Below are positions 1-7,979 of a DNA stretch of 52,251 bases, one piece after another. The DNA is from Clostridiales bacterium (GTDB taxonomy: Bacteria > Bacillota_A > Clostridia > Saccharofermentanales > Saccharofermentanaceae): contig JAGCGE010000117.1 of the NCBI GenBank assembly GCA_017649745.1, forward strand, positions 1 to 52,251. The letters run 5' to 3'. Positions within the stretch are counted from its first letter, which is position 1. Each line of letters begins with the position of its first letter. The notes beneath the pieces were generated by a model, which saw nothing but the letters and a program-made list of their open reading frames with translations, was not told the DNA's origin and ran no database searches. Position numbers and translations under genes: made by a program.

Positions 1-339
1 GATAGAATCGATCCCGACTTTAGATGACAGGAACTTAAAACTCTCGATGACCTGCTCCTTATCAGGAACATTCGGTTCGATATCCTTACCATATGCCGTG
101 ATCGTCACATACCAGAACTGACCATAGTCTTTGACCTTGTCGAGGTAAGGGAAGAAGGGCGCAGGGTTCTTACTGCAAAACCCGATCACATCCACGACAG
201 AAGGATCTAAGATAAACTTACTTACCATCGACGGGTTATAGGGATTTCTGACCATGACAAAACCCTCGTCGAATCTGTTGGCGAGCCACTTCGGATAAAA
301 TGCCGGTATGTCTGTTCGTTGTCCCGTGTTAATGATCAT
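1..339 (-). CDS. DUF1848 family protein (N-terminal part, runs off the window)
   Basis: The minus strand is open from an ATG at 339 to the window edge (113 codons, no stop reached). The start has a good ribosome binding site (AGGAAGGAAA about 6 nt upstream). The N-terminus MIINTGQRTDIPAFY followed by a conserved arginine/asparagine stretch (VMVRNPYNP, about residues 34-42) is the hallmark of the DUF1848 family. Its members are cytoplasmic proteins of unknown function of about 300 residues, with a Cys cluster near the C-terminus that is not visible here. The gene is divergent from the MATE transporter. The family call is strong; no biochemical role can be given. Confidence 0.85.
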   Translation of the reverse strand, partial: MIINTGQRTDIPAFYPKWLANRFDEGFVMVRNPYNPSMVSKFILDPSVVDVIGFCSKNPAPFFPYLDKVKDYGQFWYVTITAYGKDIEPNVPDKEQVIESFKFLSSKVGIDSI

Positions 340-396
340 ATTTAATTTCCTTCCTAAATAATCCTACCATATGAAAAACAATAATTATGCATTACA

Positions 397-1770
397 ATGT
401 TGCGTATGAATGATAATGGTTTTTACAGTAAATTGATAAAGATTATCCTGCCGATCACATTGCAGAATTTCATGTTTGCACTCGTTCCGGTATCAGATGC
501 CATGATGCTCGTCGTGCTCGATCAGGATCAGATGTCGGCAGTTTCACTCGCGTCTCAGGCGATGTTCGTTCTGAACATCTTCCTTTTCGCGATAGTCAGC
601 GGCATGAGTGTTTTTGCTGCGCAATATTGGGGTAAGAGAGATATCAGGTCTTTCGAGAAGATCGTCGGATACACTCTTGCTCTCGGCATTCCGATATTCC
701 TTTTATTCTTCGCTCTGGCTCTGTTTAGACCTGAAGGTATCATGATGGTCTTTACGGATGACGCGAACATAATTAAATACGGCGTCGGTTATCTGCGATA
801 TGTATCGTTTACTTACATCCTTGTTGGCCTGGCGCAGATATTGGAAGCTGTTCTTAAGAATGTCGAGCTTGTTAAGCAGAGTACGATCATAAGTGTCTTG
901 ATGGTAGTTGCGAATATCGTCCTTAATGCTGTATTTATCTACGGTCTTTTCGGCGCACCTCAGATGGGCGCCAAAGGTGCCGCACTTGCTACTACGATCT
1001 CATCAGCGATGGGACTTATCAGCATCATAGCAGTCCTTATCATCAAGAACAGGATCAGGATAAGGATCAAGGATATCTTCAAGATCGATATGGATCTTCG
1101 TAAGGATTTCAGTAAATACTCAGGTCCGCTTCTTGCGAACAACATCTCGTGGGGTATCGGTTTTACGATGATTTCAGTTATTATCGGTCACCTGGGTTCA
1201 GACGCTATCGCTGCCAACTCGATCGCCGCGGTTGTTAAGGATCTTGTATCCTGTTTCTGCTTTGCTCTTGCGGCAGGCGGTGCCATCGTTGTAGGTAATG
1301 AACTTGGTGCAGGTAATCTTCCGCGTGCCAAGGAATATGGTGAGAAACTCTTTAAACTAGCAGTCAAGAGCGGACTTCTCGTCGGTATAGTAACAGCTTG
1401 TTTCACCCCATTGATCTTAAGGCTCGTTAATCTTACTCCGACAGCGAAAACATATCTTATGTGGATGCTCCTGATGTGTTCCTATTATATCCTCGGCCGT
1501 TCTATCAACTCGGTCGTCATAAGCGGAATACTTGCTGCTGGCGGCGACACTAAATTTGGTATGATATGCGATACCCTGACTATGTGGGCATTCATCGTCC
1601 CTATCGGTGCGCTTCTAGCATTTGTCGTGAAGGCGCCGGTTATCGTTGTATGTTTCTTCCTTTACCTCGATGAGATGGTAAAGATCCCTGTAGTCTACAA
1701 GTATTACAAGAAGTATCGCTGGGTTAAAAATATTGTCGATAAAGATAATGTTGTGGTAGAAAATAAATAA
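397..1770 (+). CDS. MATE family multidrug/cation antiporter
   Basis: This protein of about 457 residues is almost entirely hydrophobic, with about 12 predicted membrane helices in two related halves, typical length and layout for MATE (MatE) exporters. The N-terminal half carries the usual P-I-T-L-Q-N-F opening (residues 19-25) and the S-x-F-A-A-Q-Y-W-G segment after the second helix. MATE proteins expel drugs or metabolites in exchange for Na+ or H+ across the cytoplasmic membrane. No clear Shine-Dalgarno precedes either ATG 397 or ATG 406, so the exact start is uncertain. A short hairpin without a T-tract follows the gene (1775-1795). Substrate is unknown. Confidence 0.9.
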   Translation: MLRMNDNGFYSKLIKIILPITLQNFMFALVPVSDAMMLVVLDQDQMSAVSLASQAMFVLNIFLFAIVSGMSVFAAQYWGKRDIRSFEKIVGYTLALGIPIFLLFFALALFRPEGIMMVFTDDANIIKYGVGYLRYVSFTYILVGLAQILEAVLKNVELVKQSTIISVLMVVANIVLNAVFIYGLFGAPQMGAKGAALATTISSAMGLISIIAVLIIKNRIRIRIKDIFKIDMDLRKDFSKYSGPLLANNISWGIGFTMISVIIGHLGSDAIAANSIAAVVKDLVSCFCFALAAGGAIVVGNELGAGNLPRAKEYGEKLFKLAVKSGLLVGIVTACFTPLILRLVNLTPTAKTYLMWMLLMCSYYILGRSINSVVISGILAAGGDTKFGMICDTLTMWAFIVPIGALLAFVVKAPVIVVCFFLYLDEMVKIPVVYKYYKKYRWVKNIVDKDNVVVENK

Positions 1771-1886
1771 AATGATGGGACATCTCGTGTCTCATATCGA
1801 AAAAGTGGGCATTTGCTCGTTTGGTGTCCTGGTTTTCGATAGGTAGCAGAAGTAGTATAAAGCCATCAATCATGTGGAGGTCAACA

Positions 1887-2396
1887 ATGGATCAGCAGAA
1901 GATCGGAGAATTCCTTAAGACTCTTCGTAAGGAGAACAACTTAACTCAGGAGGAACTCGCAGACAAGCTTAATGTATCGAGAAGGACTGTCTCGAGATGG
2001 GAGACAGGATCTAATCTTCCTGACCTCGGAATACTTGTTGAACTTGCTGATTTCTATGACGTCGACATGAGAGAAATCTTTAATGGCGAGAGGAAAAACG
2101 AGAACATGGAAAAAGAGTTGAAAGAAACGATGCTCATGGCAGCAGATTATACTGACGATCGCATGACGAAGATCTTGAAAAGGATGCAACTGATGTTTAT
2201 CGGCGCGACCATATGCGGCATAGCTTACGTTGTATTGTTGTTCGGATTCGATGATGTTAAGAGTCCGGTCCTTGATTTCGCATCGGGCACATGCCTCGGA
2301 ATTATGGTAGGAATGCTTGCGATGGGAATCTTCATAACAGACAAGAACTTTAACAAGATATCACAATGGAAACAGGCTAAGCTTCATAGGAAATGA
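1887..2396 (+). CDS. Membrane-anchored HTH (XRE/Cro-type) transcriptional regulator
   Basis: The 169-residue protein starts at ATG 1887, which has GGAGG six bases upstream. An in-frame extension to 1821 exists but lacks a binding site. Residues 4-57 are a classical XRE helix-turn-helix (LTQEELADKLNVSRRTVSRWE), followed by a charged linker (residues 70-100) and two hydrophobic segments at about 102-121 and 133-152 that should anchor it in the membrane. This HTH plus C-terminal membrane helices layout is common in Clostridia and usually senses an envelope or metabolite cue. The next gene, a metallo-beta-lactamase-fold enzyme, starts 22 bp downstream and may be cotranscribed. Confidence 0.85.
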   Translation: MDQQKIGEFLKTLRKENNLTQEELADKLNVSRRTVSRWETGSNLPDLGILVELADFYDVDMREIFNGERKNENMEKELKETMLMAADYTDDRMTKILKRMQLMFIGATICGIAYVVLLFGFDDVKSPVLDFASGTCLGIMVGMLAMGIFITDKNFNKISQWKQAKLHRK

Positions 2397-2417
2397 TGAA
2401 GCTAAAAAGGAGGAGCT

Positions 2418-3107
2418 ATGGCAGAAGTAATAAGCATCAATGAGAACACTTGGCGCATCGAAGACGGAATGGTAAGATTCTTTCTTCTTGAAGGAAGCAA
2501 AAAAGCTCTGTTGATCGACAGCGGCATGACAACTTCAAACGCTCTTGATATCGTTAAGGAACTGACCGATAAGCCGATAGAACTTTTGAACACTCACGCT
2601 GACAGAGATCATACAGCAGGAAATGGAGCTTTCGTTGAAACATATATGCATCCTGATGAAGCAGAGAACTATAGCTTTAAGGATGGAACTGCCAAGATTG
2701 TTCCGATCAATGACGGCGATGTGATCGACCTTGGTAACAGACCACTTCAGATCATCCATATCCCTGGACATACTCCGGGCAGCATCGCGATACTTGATGT
2801 CATCGGAAGGATACTTTTCTCAGGCGACTCTGTTCAGAACGGAACTATCTTCATGTTTGGTCAGTTCCGTAATATAAATGATTATGTTGAAAGCATGAGA
2901 AAACTTCTTAACTACTGTGACAGATTCGATACAGTCTATCCTTGCCACGGATCGGTTCCTGTAACAGGTGACCTTATCCCTAAGCTTATCGAAGGTGCAG
3001 AGAGTATCATCGCAGGTAAGGCTGAAGGAACTGATATCGAGTTATTCGGTAATCAGGTGACACAATACGACTTTGGCTATGCAGGATTCTTCTGCGAAGG
3101 AAAGTAA
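2418..3107 (+). CDS. MBL-fold metallo-hydrolase
   Basis: The 229-residue cytoplasmic protein has the metallo-beta-lactamase fold motifs in order: THADRDH (H60, D62, D64, H65), HIPGHTPG (H118), SGD (D137) and PCHGS (H177). The first motif has Asp where the canonical HxHxDH has its second His, a variation known in some MBL subgroups, so the metal site may be altered. The family covers glyoxalase II-like thioesterases and other hydrolases; the substrate cannot be named. A strong AAAGGAGGAG binding site precedes ATG 2418. The stop codon directly abuts the first copy of the 125-bp repeat. Confidence 0.88.
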   Translation: MAEVISINENTWRIEDGMVRFFLLEGSKKALLIDSGMTTSNALDIVKELTDKPIELLNTHADRDHTAGNGAFVETYMHPDEAENYSFKDGTAKIVPINDGDVIDLGNRPLQIIHIPGHTPGSIAILDVIGRILFSGDSVQNGTIFMFGQFRNINDYVESMRKLLNYCDRFDTVYPCHGSVPVTGDLIPKLIEGAESIIAGKAEGTDIELFGNQVTQYDFGYAGFFCEGK

Positions 3108-3353
3108 CAGCGGACCCAATGCTCTGTAGAAGCAAAAAAGGCCGCTCATGTAACGGACCAAATTGTCTGTAGAAGAGTTTTGGTCCGCTCCGATCACTAA
3201 AAATCTGTTTGCATTTTGAAGTGATTATAAAACAGCGGACCAAATGCTTTGTAGAAGCAAAAAAGCCGCTTATGTAACGGACCAAATGCTCTGTAGATGA
3301 GTTTTGGTCCGCTCCAATCACTTTTTTGTTCACTGAAATTGACAGTGATTACG
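3106..3353. repeat. Two-copy tandem repeat of about 125 bp with nested inverted repeats
   Basis: Copy 1 (3106-3230) and copy 2 (3231-3353) are imperfect direct repeats. Each contains an outer pair AGCGGACC...GGTCCGCT, an inner pair CGGACCAAA...TTTTGGTCCG, a further AGCGG...CCGCT pair, and a small GCTT...AAGC hairpin. Copy 2 is also flanked by AGTGATT...AATCACT, the right arm of which runs into TTTTTT, so it could work as a large compound terminator. The interval has no plausible gene. It may be a REP/BIME-like or MITE-like element, or a structured transcript end of the upstream gene. I see no third copy in the window. Confidence 0.8.
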
Positions 3354-3376
3354 CTATCAGCTACTTGTAGATTTTC

Positions 3377-3405
3377 AGGCCCGTTATTGACACGGGCCTT
3401 TGTAG
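3377..3405 (+). terminator. Intrinsic terminator-like hairpin
   Basis: AGGCCCG (3377-3383) and CGGGCCT (3393-3399) form a GC-rich stem with a 9-nt loop, followed by a short T-containing tail (TTTGT). It lies just downstream of the 125-bp repeats and upstream of the TetR gene promoter, separating the two units. The T-tract is short, so efficiency is uncertain. Confidence 0.55.
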
Positions 3406-3413
3406 TCCTTATA

Positions 3414-3431
3414 ATATAAATCGATTTATAT
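3414..3431. promoter_or_regulatory. 18-bp perfect palindrome, candidate TetR operator
   Basis: ATATAAATCGATTTATAT (3414-3431) is a perfect 18-bp palindrome located 30 bp upstream of the TetR start codon and in the presumed promoter zone. TetR-family dimers typically bind such palindromes and repress their own operon. That this regulator binds here is inference from position and symmetry only. Confidence 0.45.
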
Positions 3432-3460
3432 AATTGTGTTTATATAATGAGGTATAGAAA

Positions 3461-4066
3461 ATGGCACGTAAAGTTACGATCACAAAAGAGATAATCCTTG
3501 ATGCTGCATTAAGGATGCTGATAAGAGACGGATATGCTTCGATCAATGTTAAGACATTAGCAGCTGAGATCGGCTGTTCGACTCAGCCTATCGTCTGGCA
3601 TTTCGAGAATATGGAAGGCCTTCGAATGGCTTTAACGAGATATGCTCGTGAATATGAGATGCGTAAGCAGATGTCTGAATTTAATGACCCGGCGGCGAGC
3701 TTTGAATTCATAGGAAGAGCATATATAAAGATGGCTATCGAGGAACCGAATCTGTTTAGATTCCTTAATCTTGGTGAAGCACCTGACGAGATCCGTTTCG
3801 ATATAAAGCAGATAGGTACTGGTAAAAATCATGAAGCACTCATCAAAGCGATGAGCGAAGAATTTGGTATATCGAAGAAGAAAGTCATCGACTTTGTTCG
3901 TAACACGATAATCTATTCGCACGGTGTCGCCACACTGATCGCGACAGGTGTCGTAACAGGAACTGAAGAAGAATTCATGAAGATGATCAATAAAGCAGCA
4001 GACGGATTCCTGTTAGTTGAAGGCGGCGATCCGAAGAAAGCGGGAATGGGGAGGAAGAAAAAATGA
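3461..4066 (+). CDS. TetR/AcrR family transcriptional regulator
   Basis: The 201-residue protein has an N-terminal TetR helix-turn-helix at about residues 8-54 (ITKEIILDAALRML, then AAEIGCSTQPIVWHF in the recognition region), followed by an all-helical ligand/dimer domain resembling TetR_C_33/WHG types. The C-terminus is Lys-rich (GMGRKKK). Its end overlaps the next gene by 4 bp (ATGA), so it heads a three-gene operon with a small membrane protein and an alpha/beta hydrolase. Autoregulation through the upstream palindrome at 3414-3431 is plausible. The ligand is unknown. Confidence 0.88.
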   Translation: MARKVTITKEIILDAALRMLIRDGYASINVKTLAAEIGCSTQPIVWHFENMEGLRMALTRYAREYEMRKQMSEFNDPAASFEFIGRAYIKMAIEEPNLFRFLNLGEAPDEIRFDIKQIGTGKNHEALIKAMSEEFGISKKKVIDFVRNTIIYSHGVATLIATGVVTGTEEEFMKMINKAADGFLLVEGGDPKKAGMGRKKK

Positions 4067-4437
4067 CAGCGATAATCGGAACGGTCCTTCTAGGGATCGT
4101 AGTCATATTGAGCGTGGCACTGATATTTGGTGCTCCGTTAGGTGAACTTACTATGGGAGGTCAGCACAAGGTGTTCCCGGGTAAGCTTAGGCTGGTACTC
4201 GTAAGTCAGCTGATCGTTCAGGTATTATTCGCGCTTATCCTTCTTCAGCTCGGAGGCTATATGGAGCCTTGGTTTTCGCACAAGGTGACGAAGATAATCG
4301 GCATCATTCTTGCGATCTATCTTTCGGTCAATACGCTTGCGAACCTCTTTTCGAAAAGTAAGAAGGAGAGGATCTTCATGACGCCTCTGTCAGCAGTAAC
4401 TGCGGTCTGCTTCTGGATCAATGCGATAGGATTCTAA
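4063..4437 (+). CDS. Small four-helix membrane protein of unknown function
   Basis: The 124-residue protein overlaps the TetR gene by 4 bp. It shows four hydrophobic stretches (about residues 3-24, 45-63, 75-93 and 105-122), with a short loop GGQHKVFPGKLR between helices 1 and 2. I do not recognise the family with confidence. Co-translation with a TetR regulator and a hydrolase suggests a membrane function controlled by the same signal. Confidence 0.8.
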   Translation: MTAIIGTVLLGIVVILSVALIFGAPLGELTMGGQHKVFPGKLRLVLVSQLIVQVLFALILLQLGGYMEPWFSHKVTKIIGIILAIYLSVNTLANLFSKSKKERIFMTPLSAVTAVCFWINAIGF

Positions 4438-4441
4438 GGAT

Positions 4442-5407
4442 ATGAAACATAAAAAGTTGACTATAGCCATCATTATAGTGGTGGTCTTAATATTGGTGAC
4501 CGGAATCATAATGTTTCCGCCGATCGGAGGAAAGATGCCTGATAAGAAAGCACTGTCAGAGAAGATAAAGATCAAGACAGATAATGGTGAGTTAGGACTG
4601 ATGCTCATGTCGGATGATATCAGTAATCCTGTTCTTCTCGTATGCGGTGGTGGCCCGGGTATCCCTGAATATCTAATGGATGCCTGGTACAAAAATCCGT
4701 TAAGCGAAGAATTCACGGTGTGCTACTGGGATTATAGCGGCACGGGTATCTCATATAAGAGCAGTGACAAGATCGAAGATATGACTAAAGAGAGATATCT
4801 TTCGGATACTCAGGCAGTAACCGATTATCTTCGTGAGAGATTCTCACAGGATAAGATCTATATCATGGGTCATTCGTTCGGAACTTATATCGCACTTAAT
4901 ACTGTTAAGGAACATCCTGAGAAGTATGTGTGCTATATTGCCATGTCTCAGATAGCTGATCAGAAACAGTCAGAGATGATCGCTTTCGATACCATGAGAG
5001 AAGAATATGCGCAAGCAGGCAATAAGAAGATGGTTGCTAAGTTCGATAAGTATGATATCCGTAATTCCGATGAGGATTATCATTCCTATACAGGCAGCAG
5101 TCTTCGTGACGATGCGATGCACGATCTTGGTGTCGGAACGACAAGGGACATTAATAATGTCATAACAGGTATCTTTATTCCGAGTTTCCGCGTTACTGCT
5201 TACACTCCGATGGAAAGGATCAACATCTGGAGAAGTAAGTTCCAGGCGCATGATTATCCTGTTAATCCGGGAAGTGATTTTAATGCGTTCGAGGAGGTCA
5301 AGAGTATCGATGTTCCGATATACTTCGTGGCAGGTAAATATGACCTTACGACATGTACTATGCTTCAGGAAGAATACTACGAGTCGATCGATGCTCCTAA
5401 GAAGTAA
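4442..5407 (+). CDS. Alpha/beta hydrolase (proline iminopeptidase-like), truncated by an in-frame stop
   Basis: The open part is 321 residues: an N-terminal membrane anchor (about 7-24) and an alpha/beta hydrolase fold with an oxyanion-hole GGGPG (69-73), nucleophile elbow GHSFG (Ser145) and acid region GKYD (Asp301). The frame ends at TAA 5405-5407, but the same frame continues after it for 30 more sense codons reading FYLFENSAHSPLYEEYDHA and on to TGA 5498-5500. That tail is the normal C-terminal segment of these enzymes and carries the catalytic His (SAHSP). As written, the protein lacks a complete Ser-Asp-His triad. It may be a recent nonsense mutation, a read-through case or a sequence error. 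It is the third gene of the TetR operon (4-bp gap). Confidence 0.85.
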   Translation: MKHKKLTIAIIIVVVLILVTGIIMFPPIGGKMPDKKALSEKIKIKTDNGELGLMLMSDDISNPVLLVCGGGPGIPEYLMDAWYKNPLSEEFTVCYWDYSGTGISYKSSDKIEDMTKERYLSDTQAVTDYLRERFSQDKIYIMGHSFGTYIALNTVKEHPEKYVCYIAMSQIADQKQSEMIAFDTMREEYAQAGNKKMVAKFDKYDIRNSDEDYHSYTGSSLRDDAMHDLGVGTTRDINNVITGIFIPSFRVTAYTPMERINIWRSKFQAHDYPVNPGSDFNAFEEVKSIDVPIYFVAGKYDLTTCTMLQEEYYESIDAPKK

Positions 5408-5500
5408 TTCTACCTGTTCGAAAACTCTGCTCACAGTCCGTTGTATGAAGAGTATGATCATGCTAAAGAAGTCCTTCAGGAGATCAAGGCTGATAACTGA
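5408..5500 (+). pseudogene. Detached C-terminal segment of the alpha/beta hydrolase
   Basis: Thirty sense codons plus TGA lie in the same frame directly after the TAA at 5405-5407. They encode the ninth-residue His of the segment FYLFENSAH, the position of the catalytic histidine in alpha/beta hydrolases, followed by a typical terminal helix. There is no ribosome binding site or start codon, so it is not an independent gene. A single base change (for example GAA to TAA) explains the break. Confidence 0.75.
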
Positions 5501-5612
5501 AAAAATCTTACTAACAGTATAAATTGAGTGGTAAAAGTGTCGAGTTAGTCTGTGTTTTTTCAACCTCGATTAATGTATATTCTATTTAGTTGTTTGTTAG
5601 GAGGAAGAGGAT

Positions 5613-6758
5613 ATGAATATTCTGGGGTTTGTATTGATCTATGCAGCTCTGGCCTTGCTGCTGTTCTTCGGTGTTAAGATCAGCAAACGGAAGACATGGA
5701 ATGAGGATGTAATGTCTTTTGATCAGACAAAGTGCTTTCTTGGTTTTTGTGCAGCAGTCATCGTTCTTCATCACATCGCTCAGGACACATGTGCATCGTG
5801 GCTTAATCCGTGGTTCATAAGGCATGGTCTCGATATATTCGTAACAGCCGGTTATCGAATGGTCGGTATGTTCTTCTTTTTCTCCGGCTTTGGTCTTTAC
5901 AAGAGTGCGAAGTCTAAGCCTGATTTTTTTAAGCGTTTTATACCTGTAAGGTTCATACCTATCCTTATACCGACACTTCTTACTTTCCTTGTATACGTAT
6001 TCTTCATGTATTGGAGAAAAGTACCATTTGAGATCGATCCTCCTTTCCAGGTAGGTAGTCACAATACATGGCATCCGTACATCTGGTATGTTCCTTGTAT
6101 GCTCATCCTGTATCTGTCTTTCTATATCGGTTTTGGATTTTTTAAGAAAGACTGGATCGGAATTCTCGTTGTGATCATCGGAACAGCCGGTTGGATCGCA
6201 TTCTGCTGGCATTTCCATTACGGAACATGGTGGTTTAACACACCTCATATGTTCCTTATCGGTATCCTCGTTTCGAAGTATGAGAAGAAGTTCTTCGAGA
6301 GCTGCAAGAAACTATATGTATTGAGGGTTATCGGTACGATAATCTTATGCATCGTTCTTCACTGGCTTGCAGATAATGCAGGTGGTTACTACCTTATGAA
6401 GAACAACTACATGTATTTCGGAGATTATGCTTACAAATGCGATCTCATCAACGCTATCTTCCAGGTGCTTGATACATTGGCATTCATGTCGCTCTATTAT
6501 CTCCTTGGCATGAAGCTTAAAGTTGGTAACAAGGTCTCCAGATTCTTTGGTAAGATGACTCTTGAGCTCTATCTCATTCATGGTATCTTCATCCACATGT
6601 TCGGATATTATATGATCCATGAGGGTATTAGTCCTGTTAAGTACATAAAGAGCGTGCCGCTTTTCACTCTTGTCGTCTTTGCTCTTTCGATTCCGATCTC
6701 TTATGGTGTCAGCATCGTTGATAAGAAAGTCGGTAAGCTTCTAAGACCTAAGAAGTAA
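5613..6758 (+). CDS. Membrane acyltransferase (Acyl_transf_3 type)
   Basis: This 381-residue integral membrane protein has about 10 hydrophobic helices. Features fit the acyltransferase-3 family: an early QTKCFLGFCAAVIVLHHIAQ segment (about 31-50) with the conserved His pair, FFFFSGFGLYKS in the second helix region, the R-F-I-P arginine motif (about 110-114), and a late ELYLIHG stretch. Such enzymes O-acetylate surface sugars or lipids using cytoplasmic acyl donors. A strong AGGAGGAAGAGG binding site precedes ATG 5613. It may be monocistronic; nothing in the context points to a substrate. Confidence 0.85.
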   Translation: MNILGFVLIYAALALLLFFGVKISKRKTWNEDVMSFDQTKCFLGFCAAVIVLHHIAQDTCASWLNPWFIRHGLDIFVTAGYRMVGMFFFFSGFGLYKSAKSKPDFFKRFIPVRFIPILIPTLLTFLVYVFFMYWRKVPFEIDPPFQVGSHNTWHPYIWYVPCMLILYLSFYIGFGFFKKDWIGILVVIIGTAGWIAFCWHFHYGTWWFNTPHMFLIGILVSKYEKKFFESCKKLYVLRVIGTIILCIVLHWLADNAGGYYLMKNNYMYFGDYAYKCDLINAIFQVLDTLAFMSLYYLLGMKLKVGNKVSRFFGKMTLELYLIHGIFIHMFGYYMIHEGISPVKYIKSVPLFTLVVFALSIPISYGVSIVDKKVGKLLRPKK

Positions 6759-6798
6759 CACTGTCGACTTGTTTTATTGGAATTAGAGAGGTTTTGTT

Positions 6799-7434
6799 AT
6801 GAGGGTTGTTAAGTTTATACTGAATATTCTTTCTTATCTTTGTCAGTCGTATTCGATCGCACTTCCGTTTTTGATGACATTCTTTGTTGGTCTTTTCGGA
6901 TTATTTATGTACGAAGCACCGGGTGCTGATGAAGATGTTATAGTCGGATCTTGGATCACATTCTGTATCATGGTTATTCTTATTGTCTTGTCTGAGGTAA
7001 AACTGGTACTTTCCATCGTAGCTTTTGCGAAACGAAATAGATTTCCTACGAAGAAGTACACGATCATGGAAAGCATTGGTCACTTTTTTGCTTTGCTCGT
7101 ATTGATCTCTATGACAATAGTGTTAGTAGTGTTCATTGGCGCTACTCAGTTCACTAACGATTCTGATACTATTTCCTTGTTTGCACCTTCGGTATTAGGA
7201 GTGTTCATTGAAGCAGTATCTATTATTCTTACTATCGTTAATGCTGCTACGAGTAAGGTTAAGAAGTCAGCTCCAGTAGCAGTAGCTGCTTCTTATGAAC
7301 CGCAGATGACGTATCAGCAGCCACAGGCAGTTGCTCAGCCTCAGCAAATTCAGTCTGCAGGAAGGTTCTGCCCTAATTGTGGAACTCAGGTAACTGGTAA
7401 CTTCTGTCCTAATTGCGGAACAAGGTTTAACTGA
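6799..7434 (+). CDS. Membrane protein with C-terminal double zinc ribbon
   Basis: The 211-residue protein has four hydrophobic stretches in residues 1-150, a Gln/Pro/Ala-rich linker (about 158-188) and a C-terminal zinc ribbon with two CPNCG knuckles (C191, C194, C203, C206). The N-terminal about 150 residues are clearly related to the next gene (shared FILNILS, KLVLSI and PTKxYT motifs), so the two arose by tandem duplication, with the ribbon gained or lost in one copy. The zinc ribbon should face the cytosol and mediate protein or nucleic-acid contacts. Function unknown. Confidence 0.82.
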   Translation: MRVVKFILNILSYLCQSYSIALPFLMTFFVGLFGLFMYEAPGADEDVIVGSWITFCIMVILIVLSEVKLVLSIVAFAKRNRFPTKKYTIMESIGHFFALLVLISMTIVLVVFIGATQFTNDSDTISLFAPSVLGVFIEAVSIILTIVNAATSKVKKSAPVAVAASYEPQMTYQQPQAVAQPQQIQSAGRFCPNCGTQVTGNFCPNCGTRFN

Positions 7435-7465
7435 TCAACTTCGATTTAACGAGAGGAGACTGATC

Positions 7466-7975
7466 ATGAAAACAATAAAACTCATTCTGAATATCCTTTC
7501 GGTAGCAGATATAGCGATATCAGCTGTAATGCCTTTTGCATTTGGTGCTATCCTCAGCTTTTTTGGATTGTTTTTTCACTGGAGAAACCCCAATAGTCAG
7601 CTTGTATTCGCATGGATATCGACGATTGCATTATTTGTTGTATTGGTCTTTGCAGTGATCAAATTGGTTCTCAGTATCATTTCTTTTCACAAGAGAGAAA
7701 GGCTTCCGACAAAGACATATACTAAATTCGAGGTCATTCATAATATAATGGCACTTGTTTCATATGTTGCTATGCTGTGTATCTTCAGCACTGTTATTTT
7801 TTCACCTAGTTGGCTTGACGCACAAGCGGATGTAGCAAAGGACTTGGGAGCCAATATAGATCTGTACATTTATCTTATTCTTCCTGCAGTCGGACTTTTC
7901 TTTGAAGTGATATCTTTCGTCCTTACGATTGTAGATGCTGTCAACAATAGAAAAAAGAAGGTCGAAGGAGTATAG
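7466..7975 (+). CDS. Membrane protein, paralogue of the preceding gene without zinc ribbon
   Basis: The 169-residue protein has four hydrophobic segments. Shared motifs with the upstream neighbour include an N-terminal K-LILNILS, the KLVLSIISF block followed by RERLPTKTYT, and a final FVLTIVDAV helix that aligns with SIILTIVNAA. It stops at KKKVEGV, where the neighbour continues into its linker and zinc ribbon. AGAGGAG lies 8 bp before ATG 7466. The tautomerase gene starts 4 bp after its stop, so the three are probably cotranscribed. Function unknown. Confidence 0.8.
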   Translation: MKTIKLILNILSVADIAISAVMPFAFGAILSFFGLFFHWRNPNSQLVFAWISTIALFVVLVFAVIKLVLSIISFHKRERLPTKTYTKFEVIHNIMALVSYVAMLCIFSTVIFSPSWLDAQADVAKDLGANIDLYIYLILPAVGLFFEVISFVLTIVDAVNNRKKKVEGV

Positions 7976-7979
7976 CCTA

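Noticed and set aside
1775..1795. Hairpin ATGGGACA/TGTCTCAT after the MATE gene
   Set aside because: A good 8-bp stem but no T-tract on either strand, so I did not call it a terminator.
3106..3353. CRISPR array
   Set aside because: Two copies only, 125-bp period with internal palindromes and no variable spacers.
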